Positions 7,074-15,314 of a stretch of DNA of 40,588 bases are shown piece by piece. The stretch comes from an uncultured Lachnospiraceae bacterium (GTDB taxonomy: Bacteria; Bacillota; Clostridia; Lachnospirales; Lachnospiraceae): the NCBI GenBank assembly GCA_902801515.1, contig CADCII010000017.1, positions 1 through 40,588 on the forward strand, written 5' to 3'. Made by a program: the position numbers and the translations under genes. Numbering within the stretch: position 1 is the first letter of the stretch; every line of letters begins with the position of its first letter. Below the pieces are notes generated by a model. That model saw nothing but the letters and a program-made list of their open reading frames with translations. It was not told where the DNA came from and ran no database searches.

Positions 7074-8768
7074 ATGAAACTTACATTTCTTGGTGCCACG
7101 CATGAAGTTACCGGAAGCTGTTATTATCTTGAAGCGTGCGGGAAGAAGATCCTGGTCGATTACGGGATGGAACAAGGGCAGGATCTGTATGAAAATGCTC
7201 CTATGCCGGTTTCCGCGTCTGAGATCGATATGGTACTGCTGACTCATGCACACATAGATCATTCGGGACTTCTTCCGCTTCTGTGCAAAGAGGGGTTCCA
7301 GGGACAGATCTTTTCCACCGGCGGGACGGCTTCGCTGTGCCGTATTATGCTTCTTGATTCTGCGCACATACAGGAATTTGAAGCAGAATGGAAGAACAGG
7401 AAAGCAGAGCGCGCGGGCAGGCAGCAGGTAGAACCTCTCTACAGCAGGATCGACGCTGAGAACGCGATCAAATGTTTCGTAAGCGTGGAGTATGAGCAGG
7501 AAAAGATTATAGCTGAGGGGATCACCATCCGTTTTGTGGATGCCGGACATCTTCTCGGATCGAGCTCTATCGAAGTGACCATCACGGAAGACGGCGTGAC
7601 GAAGAAGATCATCTTCTCCGGAGATATTGGCAATACCAACCAGCCGCTGATCTCGGATCCGGTCTATCTGAAGGGTGCGGACTATGTGGTCATGGAATCA
7701 ACCTACGGCGACCGGACCCATGAGAGACCGGAACATGCAGATTACGCAGCAGCTCTGGCTGATGTGATCCAGAGAACCTTTGACAGAGGCGGCAATGTGG
7801 TCATACCTTCATTTGCGGTAGGCCGCACACAGGAGATGCTGTATTTTATCCGCCAGATCAAACAGGAAGGCCTTGTATACGGGCACGACGGATTCCAGGT
7901 GTGGGTGGATTCTCCCCTGGCTATCGAGGCAACCAACATCTTCCGCGAGCGCATGAACGACGATTTTGACAAGGAAGCGATGGAACTGCTGCGGCAGGGA
8001 ATCAATCCGATCGGATTTGAAGGCCTGAAGGTAGCCGTCACGTCAGAAGAATCCAAGGCGATCAATGACGACAAACAGCCGAAGATCATCATCTCCGCCA
8101 GCGGTATGTGCGATGCCGGACGCATCAAGCATCACCTGAAGCACAATCTGTGGAGAGAAGAGAGTACTGTCCTGTTTGTGGGATACCAGGCGGTGGGCAC
8201 GCCCGGCCGTGCTATAGTCGACGGTGCCGACAGTGTTAAGCTCTTCGGTGAAGAGATTGAAGTACGTGCAGAGATTTGCCAGCTTCCGGGCGTTTCGGGG
8301 CATGCGGATGACGTGGGACTGATGGCCTGGATCAAAGCCATGGAAGAGAGACCGAAGATGGTCTTTGTCACCCACGGCGAGGATAAGGTCACGGAATTCT
8401 TCCGCGACAGGCTGATCAATGAACTGGGGCTGAACGCCTATGCGCCGTTCTCCGGCACCAGGTTCGATCTTGCCTCCGGCACATTTGAGGTTGAGGCGGA
8501 GCCGGTTCCGATTGAGAAGGATGAGGCACAGGCAAGGCAGGCAGTCCGTCAGGACGGAGGCGCGCAGGTACGCCCCGTGGTGAAGGGCGAAGACGGCCTC
8601 AAGAGAATATCTTCGAAAAATAAGAAAGCCATCCATGCTTACGCAAGGCTTACTGCGGCAGGCGAACGTCTGCTGTCTGTGATCCGGCACAATGAGGGCG
8701 GAGCGAATAAGGATATAAACAAACTCACAGAGGAGATCCTTCGTCTCTGTGACAAATGGGATAGATGA
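7074..8768 (+). CDS. Beta-CASP metallo-beta-lactamase-fold hydrolase (Ysh1/CPSF-73-like)
   Basis: Predicted cytoplasmic zinc-dependent nuclease or hydrolase, 564 residues, of the COG1236 group. The metallo-beta-lactamase motif HAHIDH is at residues 58-63, a downstream GDIG motif supplies the bridging aspartate, and the beta-CASP region (WVDSPLAIEAT, then IIISASGMCDAGRIKHHL) and C-terminal RMMBL part (LPGVSGHADD) are in the expected order. The first ~460 residues are the catalytic unit; about 100 C-terminal residues form a charged, helical extension not needed for the fold. The ribosome site AAAGGAGCGGGGG precedes the ATG. Its stop overlaps the next start by four bases (ATGA), making it the first gene of a three-gene operon. 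RNA is the usual substrate of the family, but none can be deduced here. Confidence 0.88.
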   Translation: MKLTFLGATHEVTGSCYYLEACGKKILVDYGMEQGQDLYENAPMPVSASEIDMVLLTHAHIDHSGLLPLLCKEGFQGQIFSTGGTASLCRIMLLDSAHIQEFEAEWKNRKAERAGRQQVEPLYSRIDAENAIKCFVSVEYEQEKIIAEGITIRFVDAGHLLGSSSIEVTITEDGVTKKIIFSGDIGNTNQPLISDPVYLKGADYVVMESTYGDRTHERPEHADYAAALADVIQRTFDRGGNVVIPSFAVGRTQEMLYFIRQIKQEGLVYGHDGFQVWVDSPLAIEATNIFRERMNDDFDKEAMELLRQGINPIGFEGLKVAVTSEESKAINDDKQPKIIISASGMCDAGRIKHHLKHNLWREESTVLFVGYQAVGTPGRAIVDGADSVKLFGEEIEVRAEICQLPGVSGHADDVGLMAWIKAMEERPKMVFVTHGEDKVTEFFRDRLINELGLNAYAPFSGTRFDLASGTFEVEAEPVPIEKDEAQARQAVRQDGGAQVRPVVKGEDGLKRISSKNKKAIHAYARLTAAGERLLSVIRHNEGGANKDINKLTEEILRLCDKWDR

Positions 8769-9943
8769 AGAAAGTATTAGGACTGTTATTCTCACTGGCC
8801 CTGATCTTTGGCATCGTACTGGCGCTGCTGCCGCGCACCTTCGTGCGGCAGATGGCAGTCCGGACCGGGCTTGAGAAGAATCCCTACTATCAGGAAGGGG
8901 ATACCCAGTGGGACAACGGCGGGATAGAGGAGTATTATTTCAACAATCTCCCGTCGAAGTACAATGAGATCTACCGGGAACTGTATTCACGGCTCTCGGC
9001 AGGAGAAGACAGTGCAGAGGTTTTCGCCGAAGTATCGGTTGACGATTTCTGGACTGCTTATTATGCTGTTCTGGCGGATCATCCGGAACTGTTCTGGATC
9101 GGGTCCGGAGCCGAGGTGCAGTCCAATGCGGTTTCCGGGAAGGTCGTGAGTTACCGCATTGAGTCCACAGTGCCGGAAAATGAGCGCGAGATGACCAAAG
9201 GACGGCTGGAAGAAGCAGCCGACGCCTGTATCGCTCAGACAGATTCGACCTGGTCTGACTACGGCAGGATCAAGTCAGTCTACGAATACCTGGTCGACAC
9301 CGTTGTGTACAACGCGGACGCGCCGGATAACCAGTGCATGCAGAGTGCGCTGATCAACCGCCAGTCTGTCTGTGCCGGGTACGCGAAGGCATTCCAGTAT
9401 ATATGCCACAGGATGGGTTATTTCTGCACCTATGTCACAGGATCCATCCGCAGCGGCGGAGATCATGCCTGGAATATAGTTCGGATCGACGGCAATTACT
9501 ACCATGTCGATGTGACCTGGGGGGACCCGGTCTTCGCAGGAGCGTGGGAAGACGGGAATGGCATCACCGTCATGAATTACAACTACCTGTGCTGTACGGA
9601 TGAAGAGATCCTTACGACACACGTCCCGGACGGTACGGTGACGCTGCCCTCCTGTACGGACAGCAGCTATAACTATTACCGCATCAACGGCATGTATTAT
9701 GAGACATGGGATTACAGCACGATCTACAATGCGCTGATGGAATCCGTACAGAGAGGGGATGCCAGCATTGTCATGAAGTTCGGAACAAGGGATGCATATG
9801 AGACTGCAAAGTTCGAACTTTTTACGAACCGTATGTACTATGACGCAGACCAGTATCTGATGACAGCATATGGGGTAAGCACCTGGAACAATAAATATGC
9901 CACGGATGATGATTTCCAGGTCATCACGATCCAGTGGCTTTGA
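8765..9943 (+). CDS. Membrane-anchored transglutaminase-like protein
   Basis: 392-residue protein with one N-terminal hydrophobic segment (residues 4-22, an uncleaved anchor or signal peptide), an extracellular region and a transglutaminase-like core. The putative triad is Cys203 (QSVCAGYAKAF), His234 (GGDHAWNIV) and Asp249 (YYHVDVTWGDP). In bacteria this fold usually acts as a cysteine protease, peptidase or amidase on the cell surface rather than a true cross-linking enzyme. About 130 residues follow the core and look like a separate small domain rich in Tyr. Its start overlaps the previous stop (ATGA) and the next gene follows after 15 bp, so expression is tightly coupled. The substrate is unknown. 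Confidence 0.85.
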   Translation: MKKVLGLLFSLALIFGIVLALLPRTFVRQMAVRTGLEKNPYYQEGDTQWDNGGIEEYYFNNLPSKYNEIYRELYSRLSAGEDSAEVFAEVSVDDFWTAYYAVLADHPELFWIGSGAEVQSNAVSGKVVSYRIESTVPENEREMTKGRLEEAADACIAQTDSTWSDYGRIKSVYEYLVDTVVYNADAPDNQCMQSALINRQSVCAGYAKAFQYICHRMGYFCTYVTGSIRSGGDHAWNIVRIDGNYYHVDVTWGDPVFAGAWEDGNGITVMNYNYLCCTDEEILTTHVPDGTVTLPSCTDSSYNYYRINGMYYETWDYSTIYNALMESVQRGDASIVMKFGTRDAYETAKFELFTNRMYYDADQYLMTAYGVSTWNNKYATDDDFQVITIQWL

Positions 9944-9958
9944 AAGGACCGCAATACT

Positions 9959-12430
9959 TTGAGTGAGCAATTCAGAACCTTCAGGAACATAGTCATAAGG
10001 GTATTTGTATTTATCGCGGTTTACGTACTGGCGGTCATGATCTCCAGCCGGCTGATCAATCAGTATGCCCCGGATACAGCGACACAGATGCCCTCATCTA
10101 CATTCCCGCTTGTCTATATGCAGCAGAACGGGATCAATTTCAACTGCCTGCATGGCTATAACCATGAGATGGATGTAAGCCAGATGAGATATTCGATCAC
10201 TCCGCTCAGTGAGAAGAGAGAGATCAAGATCTGCATACAGACATTTGGTGCGTCTGTGGATTCGGTCTCGTATGAAGTAGTCACGATCGACGGCACACAG
10301 TCCCTGGAGAATACGAAGGTCGTGCGCCTGGAAGAGGACGGGGATTACATCACCTCTACACTGACGCTTGGCGACGGAATGTACATGAACCGGGAGTATG
10401 TCCTGAAACTGCAGGTTACCACCGGCGGCAGGAATATCTATTACTATACCCACGTACTGCTGGCAGATGGTCTGCACACTGCGGATTACCTGAACTTTGC
10501 GGCGGGCTTCTGGGACAAGTGCATCAACAAGACAGACCTTGATACTGTCGGAGCGGCGGTTGAGCCTGACGATACGACGGATACAGAGGGAACGCTGGCT
10601 CACATGGATATCCATGACAGTGTGAAACAGCTTACCTGGGATGACCTGAATCCGCAGATCTATTACAAACCGACTCCGCGGCTTACGGAGATAAATGAAA
10701 ACACCGCCACGATGACGCTGGATTACCGGATCTCCGCTACGGCAGAGAACGGCAGTACAGAAGTTTACAATGTACATGAATACTACCGTCTGAGATTCAC
10801 GGACAGCCGTGTGTTCCTCCTCAATTTTGAACGTACCACAGATCAGATCTTCAATCCGGAGTCCAACGTGGTGACGGCGGATGAGGGAATCCTGCTCGGG
10901 ATCACGGGCAAGAATGTGGATTACATGACGGATGAGAAAACGAAGGTGATCGCATTTATCCAGGAGAATGTACTCTGGACCTACCGCAGATCCAGCGGCA
11001 TTTTCACCCGTGTCTTCGGTTTCCCGCAGCAGGCGGATATGGATGAACGTGATTTCTATAAAGAGAATACCCTCAGGATCATGAAGGTCACTTCAGAAGG
11101 CGACGTTACTTTCGCAGTATCCGGCTATATGAACCGCGGCGCACATGAAGGCGACAACGGGATCGGAGTGTATTATTTCGACGCAGGAAGCTCCCTGATC
11201 ACGGAACTGTGTTTCCTGCGGACGGCTGAAAATACAGAGCGTGTCCAGATGGATACGGAGGAATGCCTGTACATGACGCAGGACTCAAAGACCGTTTATA
11301 TCCTGCTCAACGGCATGCTGCAAAGAGTGGACCTGACCGCCGGCACGGTTGAAACCGTCGCTTCCGGAGTCAACAACGACTGCTGCAGGGGCTCCGTCAG
11401 CGGGCGGTACTTTGCGTGGCTGAAGGAAGGCCTGATGTACGAATCGGGTACCATTGAATACATCGATTTTGAGACGGGTGAGATCCGTGAAGTTTCCGGC
11501 GGCGAGAATGAATATCTCCGTCCGCTGACCTATATGAAAGAAGATCTCGTCTACGGTGTTGCGAAGGGAAATGACGTAGCCGCGACGCATGGCGGAAACG
11601 GAACCTTCCCGATGTACCGTCTGAATTTCATGGACGGCGGGGGCAATACGATCAAGACTTATGAACCGAACGGCCTGTATGTGGTCAATGTCGAGCAGTC
11701 GGACAATCTGCTGAACCTGAAGAGAGTTGCGTGGAACGGAGAGACCTTCGCGGATGCGGCGCCGGACCAGATCGTATCAACGGATACCTCCGAAGATGTC
11801 AACCTTGGACTGGCTACGAAGAAAGAGTCCCGCCGGCAGACGGTCGTGCTTCTCCGTGTAGGGAGCAGTCTGGCTGATACGACAGTCACGATCGGAAACA
11901 GCAAGATCGCCGCGGGAAGAGGCAGCATGGTTGAGATGCCTCAGAATCCGGAACCGGAAGACCTGTTCTATGTCTATGCCTCCGGAGGCCTCGATGCTCT
12001 GTGTACCTACCCCAACGACGCGATCGTTAAGGCGGATGAGCTCTTTGGCGTCGTAGTCGATCACAACCAGGACTATGTATGGGTCAGAGGCGACAAGGAC
12101 AATGAGCATGAGATTGAACTGTCAGATGTTCCCGCAATATTTACAGCCGGCACGCTGGATACAGAAGAACTGGAAGAAGGGCTTGGCAAGAAGGTAGTCG
12201 ACCTGACCGGGTGCACGCTGGATGAAGTCCTCTACTTTGTGGCACACGACAAGCCGGTCCTGGTGAATACCAGGGAAGGCATCAAATGCATCGTGGGATA
12301 CGACGAATACAATACATATCTTCTGAATCCCGGCGAAGACGAATGGTACTACTATGGAATACAGGATTCCACCGACCTGTTCCGGGCTTCAGGAAATGAA
12401 TTCTACAGCTATACGGATGCCGCAGCCTGA
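9959..12430 (+). CDS. Large single-pass membrane protein with C39-like C-terminal region
   Basis: 823 residues, function not recognised. A short N-terminal cytoplasmic stretch is followed by one transmembrane helix (about residues 10-32) and a long extracellular part. Most of it looks beta-rich, with many short YxxD/E strand-like segments as in a propeller. The last ~90 residues resemble a C39-like peptidase fold: CTLDEVLYFVAHDKPVLVN, then a VGYDEYNTYLLNPG segment. A canonical catalytic Cys at the head of that domain and a clear catalytic His are not obvious, so it may be a non-enzymatic relative. The start is TTG 9959, with AAAGGA 10 bp upstream and no better in-frame codon before the membrane helix. 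It is the last gene of the operon; a strong terminator follows. Confidence 0.75.
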   Translation: MSEQFRTFRNIVIRVFVFIAVYVLAVMISSRLINQYAPDTATQMPSSTFPLVYMQQNGINFNCLHGYNHEMDVSQMRYSITPLSEKREIKICIQTFGASVDSVSYEVVTIDGTQSLENTKVVRLEEDGDYITSTLTLGDGMYMNREYVLKLQVTTGGRNIYYYTHVLLADGLHTADYLNFAAGFWDKCINKTDLDTVGAAVEPDDTTDTEGTLAHMDIHDSVKQLTWDDLNPQIYYKPTPRLTEINENTATMTLDYRISATAENGSTEVYNVHEYYRLRFTDSRVFLLNFERTTDQIFNPESNVVTADEGILLGITGKNVDYMTDEKTKVIAFIQENVLWTYRRSSGIFTRVFGFPQQADMDERDFYKENTLRIMKVTSEGDVTFAVSGYMNRGAHEGDNGIGVYYFDAGSSLITELCFLRTAENTERVQMDTEECLYMTQDSKTVYILLNGMLQRVDLTAGTVETVASGVNNDCCRGSVSGRYFAWLKEGLMYESGTIEYIDFETGEIREVSGGENEYLRPLTYMKEDLVYGVAKGNDVAATHGGNGTFPMYRLNFMDGGGNTIKTYEPNGLYVVNVEQSDNLLNLKRVAWNGETFADAAPDQIVSTDTSEDVNLGLATKKESRRQTVVLLRVGSSLADTTVTIGNSKIAAGRGSMVEMPQNPEPEDLFYVYASGGLDALCTYPNDAIVKADELFGVVVDHNQDYVWVRGDKDNEHEIELSDVPAIFTAGTLDTEELEEGLGKKVVDLTGCTLDEVLYFVAHDKPVLVNTREGIKCIVGYDEYNTYLLNPGEDEWYYYGIQDSTDLFRASGNEFYSYTDAAA

Positions 12431-12464
12431 CGATATTGAAAAATGAACAATGAACCGCTTTATA

Positions 12465-12490
12465 CCCCGCCGCAGAGGCGGGGTTTTTTG
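12465..12490 (+). terminator. Intrinsic terminator of the metallo-hydrolase/transglutaminase operon
   Basis: CCCCGCC (12465-12471), 5-base loop, GGCGGGG (12477-12483), then six T residues. Confidence 0.9.
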
Positions 12491-12497
12491 TGCAATA

Positions 12498-12529
12498 GTA
12501 CAAATTCGTTCAAATTTGTACGAACACAT
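12498..12529. promoter_or_regulatory. AraR-box-like operator upstream of the regulator gene
   Basis: Two overlapping symmetries are present. GTACAAATT (12498-12506) and AATTTGTAC (12513-12521) are perfect inverted arms. ATTTGTACGAACACAT (12514-12529) matches 14 of 16 positions of the AraR box ATTTGTACGTACAAAT as I recall it. The site abuts the -35 element of the regulator promoter, suggesting autoregulation. Confidence 0.6.
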
Positions 12530-12530
12530 A

Positions 12531-12560
12531 TTGACAAGGCTCATTTGTTTAAACTAAAGT
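12531..12560 (+). promoter_or_regulatory. Promoter of the AraR-type regulator
   Basis: A perfect TTGACA (12531-12536) is followed after 18 bp by TAAAGT (12555-12560). Transcript start is predicted near 12567, which favours ATG 12608 over an upstream TTG as start codon. Confidence 0.5.
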
Positions 12561-12607
12561 GGATATAACAATTGGAGAAAATATCTACCATTGGGCAGGA
12601 GAAGATC

Positions 12608-13693
12608 ATGGGAAAGATGGCTAAGTATCAGCAGGTCGTGGAGTGGATCCATCAGCAGATTGACTCAGGACAGCTTCATGCCGGCGACAAACTTGAGACG
12701 GAAGCACAGCTGAGTGAGCGGTTTTCATTTTCCAGACAGACGATCCGGCAGGCGCTGGGCGAGCTGGAGAATGAAGGAACGATCAGCAGGATCCAGGGGA
12801 GCGGCAGTTATGTTAAGAACGCGATCCCCCGCAGTCAGTCACTTCCCAGCTCCGGTTCTGTGACGATCATCAGCTCTTATACAGATTCCTACATCTTTCC
12901 GAGGATACTCCAGGCAATGGCGGAAATTCTCCAGACGAATGGGTATTCTACCCGGATCATGTTCACCAACAACCACAGGGAGACTGAACGGAACATTCTT
13001 ACGGAGATGCTTCGAAGCGGTTCAGGAGATCCCGTGATCGCCGAACCGGTCACCAGTGCGCTTCCGAATCCGAATCTTGATCTCTACCGGGAACTGCTGG
13101 GACGGGGCATACCGGTCATATTCTTCAATACGTTTTATCCGGACATCAACATCCCTCATGTATCTCTTAACGATGTGGAGGCAGGGCGTCTGGCGACGGA
13201 TTATCTGATATCTCTCGGGCATGAGAAGATCGGATGCATCCTGAAAAATGACGACGGCCAGGGAATTCAGCGCTATAAGGGATACCTGAAAGCTCTTGGA
13301 GACGCAGATCTGCCTCTGGATGAAGAGCGGGTGTGCTGGGTCGATACGACAGATCTCCGGGATTCTCTTCATTCCAGCGAATGGATCCTCCGGCGTCTGC
13401 GCGACTGTACGGCGGTCTTCTGCTACAACGACGAAGTCGCGTATATGCTGACAGAACTGTGCATGGCGTCCCGGATCCGCATTCCGCAGGACCTTTCGAT
13501 CGTCTCCGTAGACAATTCAAGACTGACAGAACTCAACCAGGTTCCGCTGACATCTGCGGCTCATCCCATGGAAAAACTGGGAAGCAGGGTGGCGGAGAAT
13601 CTGCTTGCGCTGATAAATAATCCAAATTTGGATGCAACATATGAATTTGTACCGGAACTGGCCGTTCGTGATTCTGCTGTAAAAAACCGCTGA
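12608..13693 (+). CDS. AraR-type transcriptional regulator (GntR HTH + LacI-type sensor)
   Basis: 361-residue transcription factor built like AraR of Bacillus: an N-terminal GntR winged helix (residues 1-70, with LETEAQLSERFSFSRQTIRQAL and IQGSGSYV) fused to a LacI/GalR periplasmic-binding-like sugar sensor (starting SVTIISSYTDSYIFP, with FCYNDEVAYM and LSIVSVDN). ATG 12608 was chosen because AGGAG lies 6 bp upstream; a TTG 12 codons earlier would sit almost at the predicted transcript start. The family size (about 360 residues) agrees. AraR-like boxes occur in front of this gene and in front of the sugar importer downstream, so it probably represses both and is released by an imported sugar. 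L-arabinose is the family precedent; the actual inducer is not shown. Confidence 0.85.
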   Translation: MGKMAKYQQVVEWIHQQIDSGQLHAGDKLETEAQLSERFSFSRQTIRQALGELENEGTISRIQGSGSYVKNAIPRSQSLPSSGSVTIISSYTDSYIFPRILQAMAEILQTNGYSTRIMFTNNHRETERNILTEMLRSGSGDPVIAEPVTSALPNPNLDLYRELLGRGIPVIFFNTFYPDINIPHVSLNDVEAGRLATDYLISLGHEKIGCILKNDDGQGIQRYKGYLKALGDADLPLDEERVCWVDTTDLRDSLHSSEWILRRLRDCTAVFCYNDEVAYMLTELCMASRIRIPQDLSIVSVDNSRLTELNQVPLTSAAHPMEKLGSRVAENLLALINNPNLDATYEFVPELAVRDSAVKNR

Positions 13694-13776
13694 AAAGTGC
13701 AGATTTGTAGAAAATTGTAAGAAGCGCATTGTTTGACATTGCATATACAACCCGTTTACTGCCCCGCCTTTATAAA

Positions 13777-13792
13777 ACTTGTACTAAAAATA
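13777..13792. promoter_or_regulatory. Weak AraR-box-like half site upstream of the importer operon
   Basis: ACTTGTAC matches seven of eight bases of one AraR half-site; the other half is poor (10 of 16 over the full box). Its centre is 44 bp, about four helical turns, from the better box at 13821-13836. That spacing resembles paired AraR operators in Bacillus that bind cooperatively. Confidence 0.35.
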
Positions 13793-13820
13793 TGGCACAA
13801 AAGCGGTTTAAACGAGCCGT

Positions 13821-13836
13821 TATTGTGCGTACAAAT
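13821..13836. promoter_or_regulatory. AraR-box-like operator of the sugar importer operon
   Basis: TATTGTGCGTACAAAT matches 13 of 16 positions of the AraR box, including the complete right half CGTACAAAT. It lies 24 bp upstream of the -35 element of the importer promoter. Confidence 0.55.
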
Positions 13837-13859
13837 TTTGAAAAACGGGTCTCCGTTTG

Positions 13860-13888
13860 TTGACAACTTTCAGACGGGTTGCTATATT
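13860..13888 (+). promoter_or_regulatory. Strong SigA promoter of the sugar importer operon
   Basis: TTGACA (13860-13865), 17-bp spacer, TATATT (13883-13888). Transcript start is predicted near 13895. The high quality agrees with the biased codon usage of the first gene. Confidence 0.75.
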
Positions 13889-13906
13889 GCAGATAACAGG
13901 TGTAAC

Positions 13907-13927
13907 AACCGTGCGGTGTGCGCGGTT
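13907..13927 (+). other. 5' leader stem-loop of the importer mRNA
   Basis: AACCGTGC and GCGCGGTT form an 8-bp stem (one G-U pair) around loop GGTGT, about 12 bases after the predicted transcript start. It may protect the 5' end of the messenger. No known riboswitch is recognised. Confidence 0.35.
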
Positions 13928-13971
13928 CACAGTATCTAAATCACTCATATATTTTCAAGGAGGAATCAGTT

Positions 13972-15156
13972 ATGAAACATGCATTCAGACGTGCTCTGGC
14001 ATGCGCCATTGCGGCTTCTACCGTTCTGGCAATGAGCTCAGTTCCGACCTTCGCAGCAAATGCGGACGACGGAATCAAGATCGGTGTCTCCATCTGGAGT
14101 TCCACAGACGTTCTCGGCTCTCAGTGCAAGAAGATCATCGACCAGGCTGCAGGTGCACTTGGCGTTGAGGTTCAGTACGTAGACCAGGGCCATGTATCCG
14201 AGCAGGTTACCGCTTCTGTCGAGACTCTGTGCTCTGCAGGCTGCGACGGTATCATCATCTGCAACTCCGCTGACTCTGAGATGCTTTCCGCGATTCAGAC
14301 CTGCGAAGCAAACCAGGTTTATCTGACCCAGTTCTTCCGCATCATCAGCGACACCGCTGAAGAGAGCGCTCCGATCTATGAGCTGGCTAAGCAGTCCCAG
14401 TATTATCTCGGCGCAGTTCATGAGGATGAGGTCACCAACGGCTATACACTGGTTAACCTCCTTCTTGAGAAGGGCGACAGAAACATCATGCTTGAAGGAT
14501 GGACCGTCGGCGACGCTACCTTCCTTGCCCGCTATGAAGGCTATCAGAAGGCAATCGACGAGTGGAACGAAGCAAACCCGGATGATCAGGCAGTTCTGAG
14601 CGAGCCGGTTTACGCTAACACCTCCTCTGATGAGGGTGCAAAGGTTACCGCAAACTTCATTTCCACCAACTATCCGGACAACATGGACGCTCTGATCGTA
14701 GCAGGCGGCGGCGGAGATCCGCTCGTTGGCTCCATCGGTGAGATCGAGGCTGAAGGCCTTACCGGCAAGATCGATGTTGTTTCCACTGACTTCCTCCCGG
14801 ATCTGGATGCTCAGCTTGAGAGCGGCGGAATGTTTGCTGAGTCCGGCGGACATTACTGCGATCCTCTGTTCGCATTCCTTCTTACCTACAATGCGATCAA
14901 GGGCAACGAGTCTTATCTGAAGCCGGCCGGAGAGTTCGGAAAGAACCTTCTGTTCCCGTATCTGTATGTTGCATCTCCGGATGACTACGCGAACTATGAC
15001 AAGTACTTCGTACAGGATACTCCGTACACCGACGAAGAGCTCACCGCTATGGGCGGGATGGATTACGCAGATCTCGAGGCAGCTTGCTCCGCTCTGTCTA
15101 TCGAGGATGTTATGGCCCGCCACGGCGCAGGTGCTGCTGAGACTGAGGCTGAGTAA
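13972..15156 (+). CDS. Sugar ABC transporter substrate-binding protein
   Basis: 394-residue extracellular binding protein of the ribose/galactose type (Peripla_BP_4). The mature part starts DDGIKIGVSIWSSTDVLGS and contains GCDGIIICNSADSEML and the LIVAGGGGDPLVGSIGEIEAEG segment, both typical of the two-lobe fold. The N-terminus has a signal peptide with hydrophobic core and a TFA cleavage site near residue 28. Unusually for a monoderm binding protein there is no lipobox Cys after the core; the only Cys (residue 11) lies inside the hydrophobic start. ATG 13972 has AGGAGG 9 bp upstream. Codons are strongly biased toward C-ending forms, as in fba, which suggests high expression. A hairpin after the gene could lower expression of the downstream subunits. 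Confidence 0.9.
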   Translation: MKHAFRRALACAIAASTVLAMSSVPTFAANADDGIKIGVSIWSSTDVLGSQCKKIIDQAAGALGVEVQYVDQGHVSEQVTASVETLCSAGCDGIIICNSADSEMLSAIQTCEANQVYLTQFFRIISDTAEESAPIYELAKQSQYYLGAVHEDEVTNGYTLVNLLLEKGDRNIMLEGWTVGDATFLARYEGYQKAIDEWNEANPDDQAVLSEPVYANTSSDEGAKVTANFISTNYPDNMDALIVAGGGGDPLVGSIGEIEAEGLTGKIDVVSTDFLPDLDAQLESGGMFAESGGHYCDPLFAFLLTYNAIKGNESYLKPAGEFGKNLLFPYLYVASPDDYANYDKYFVQDTPYTDEELTAMGGMDYADLEAACSALSIEDVMARHGAGAAETEAE

Positions 15157-15235
15157 TCGCCAAAGACCGGCAATACTGGTACAAACCAGAAGAGATAGTT
15201 CAGTAGAACGGTAGAATTCTCTTATTAAAAAAGGA

Positions 15236-15260
15236 GGGGATCACATCCGTGATCCCCTTT
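15236..15260 (+). terminator. Intra-operon hairpin (possible attenuator)
   Basis: GGGGATCAC (15236-15244) pairs perfectly with GTGATCCCC (15249-15257) around a 4-base loop, followed by only TTT. It sits between the binding-protein gene and the first permease. This is the usual place for a leaky terminator or 3' stabiliser that keeps binding protein in excess. Confidence 0.6.
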
Positions 15261-15314
15261 AATATGCCGTAACTGTTATACGGAAACATATTTTTGAAAG
15301 GATGTTACAGACAC

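Noticed and set aside
14038-15123. Minus-strand frame of 361 codons opposite the sugar-binding protein
   Set aside because: Shadow of a highly codon-biased gene; no start signals and no recognisable domain.
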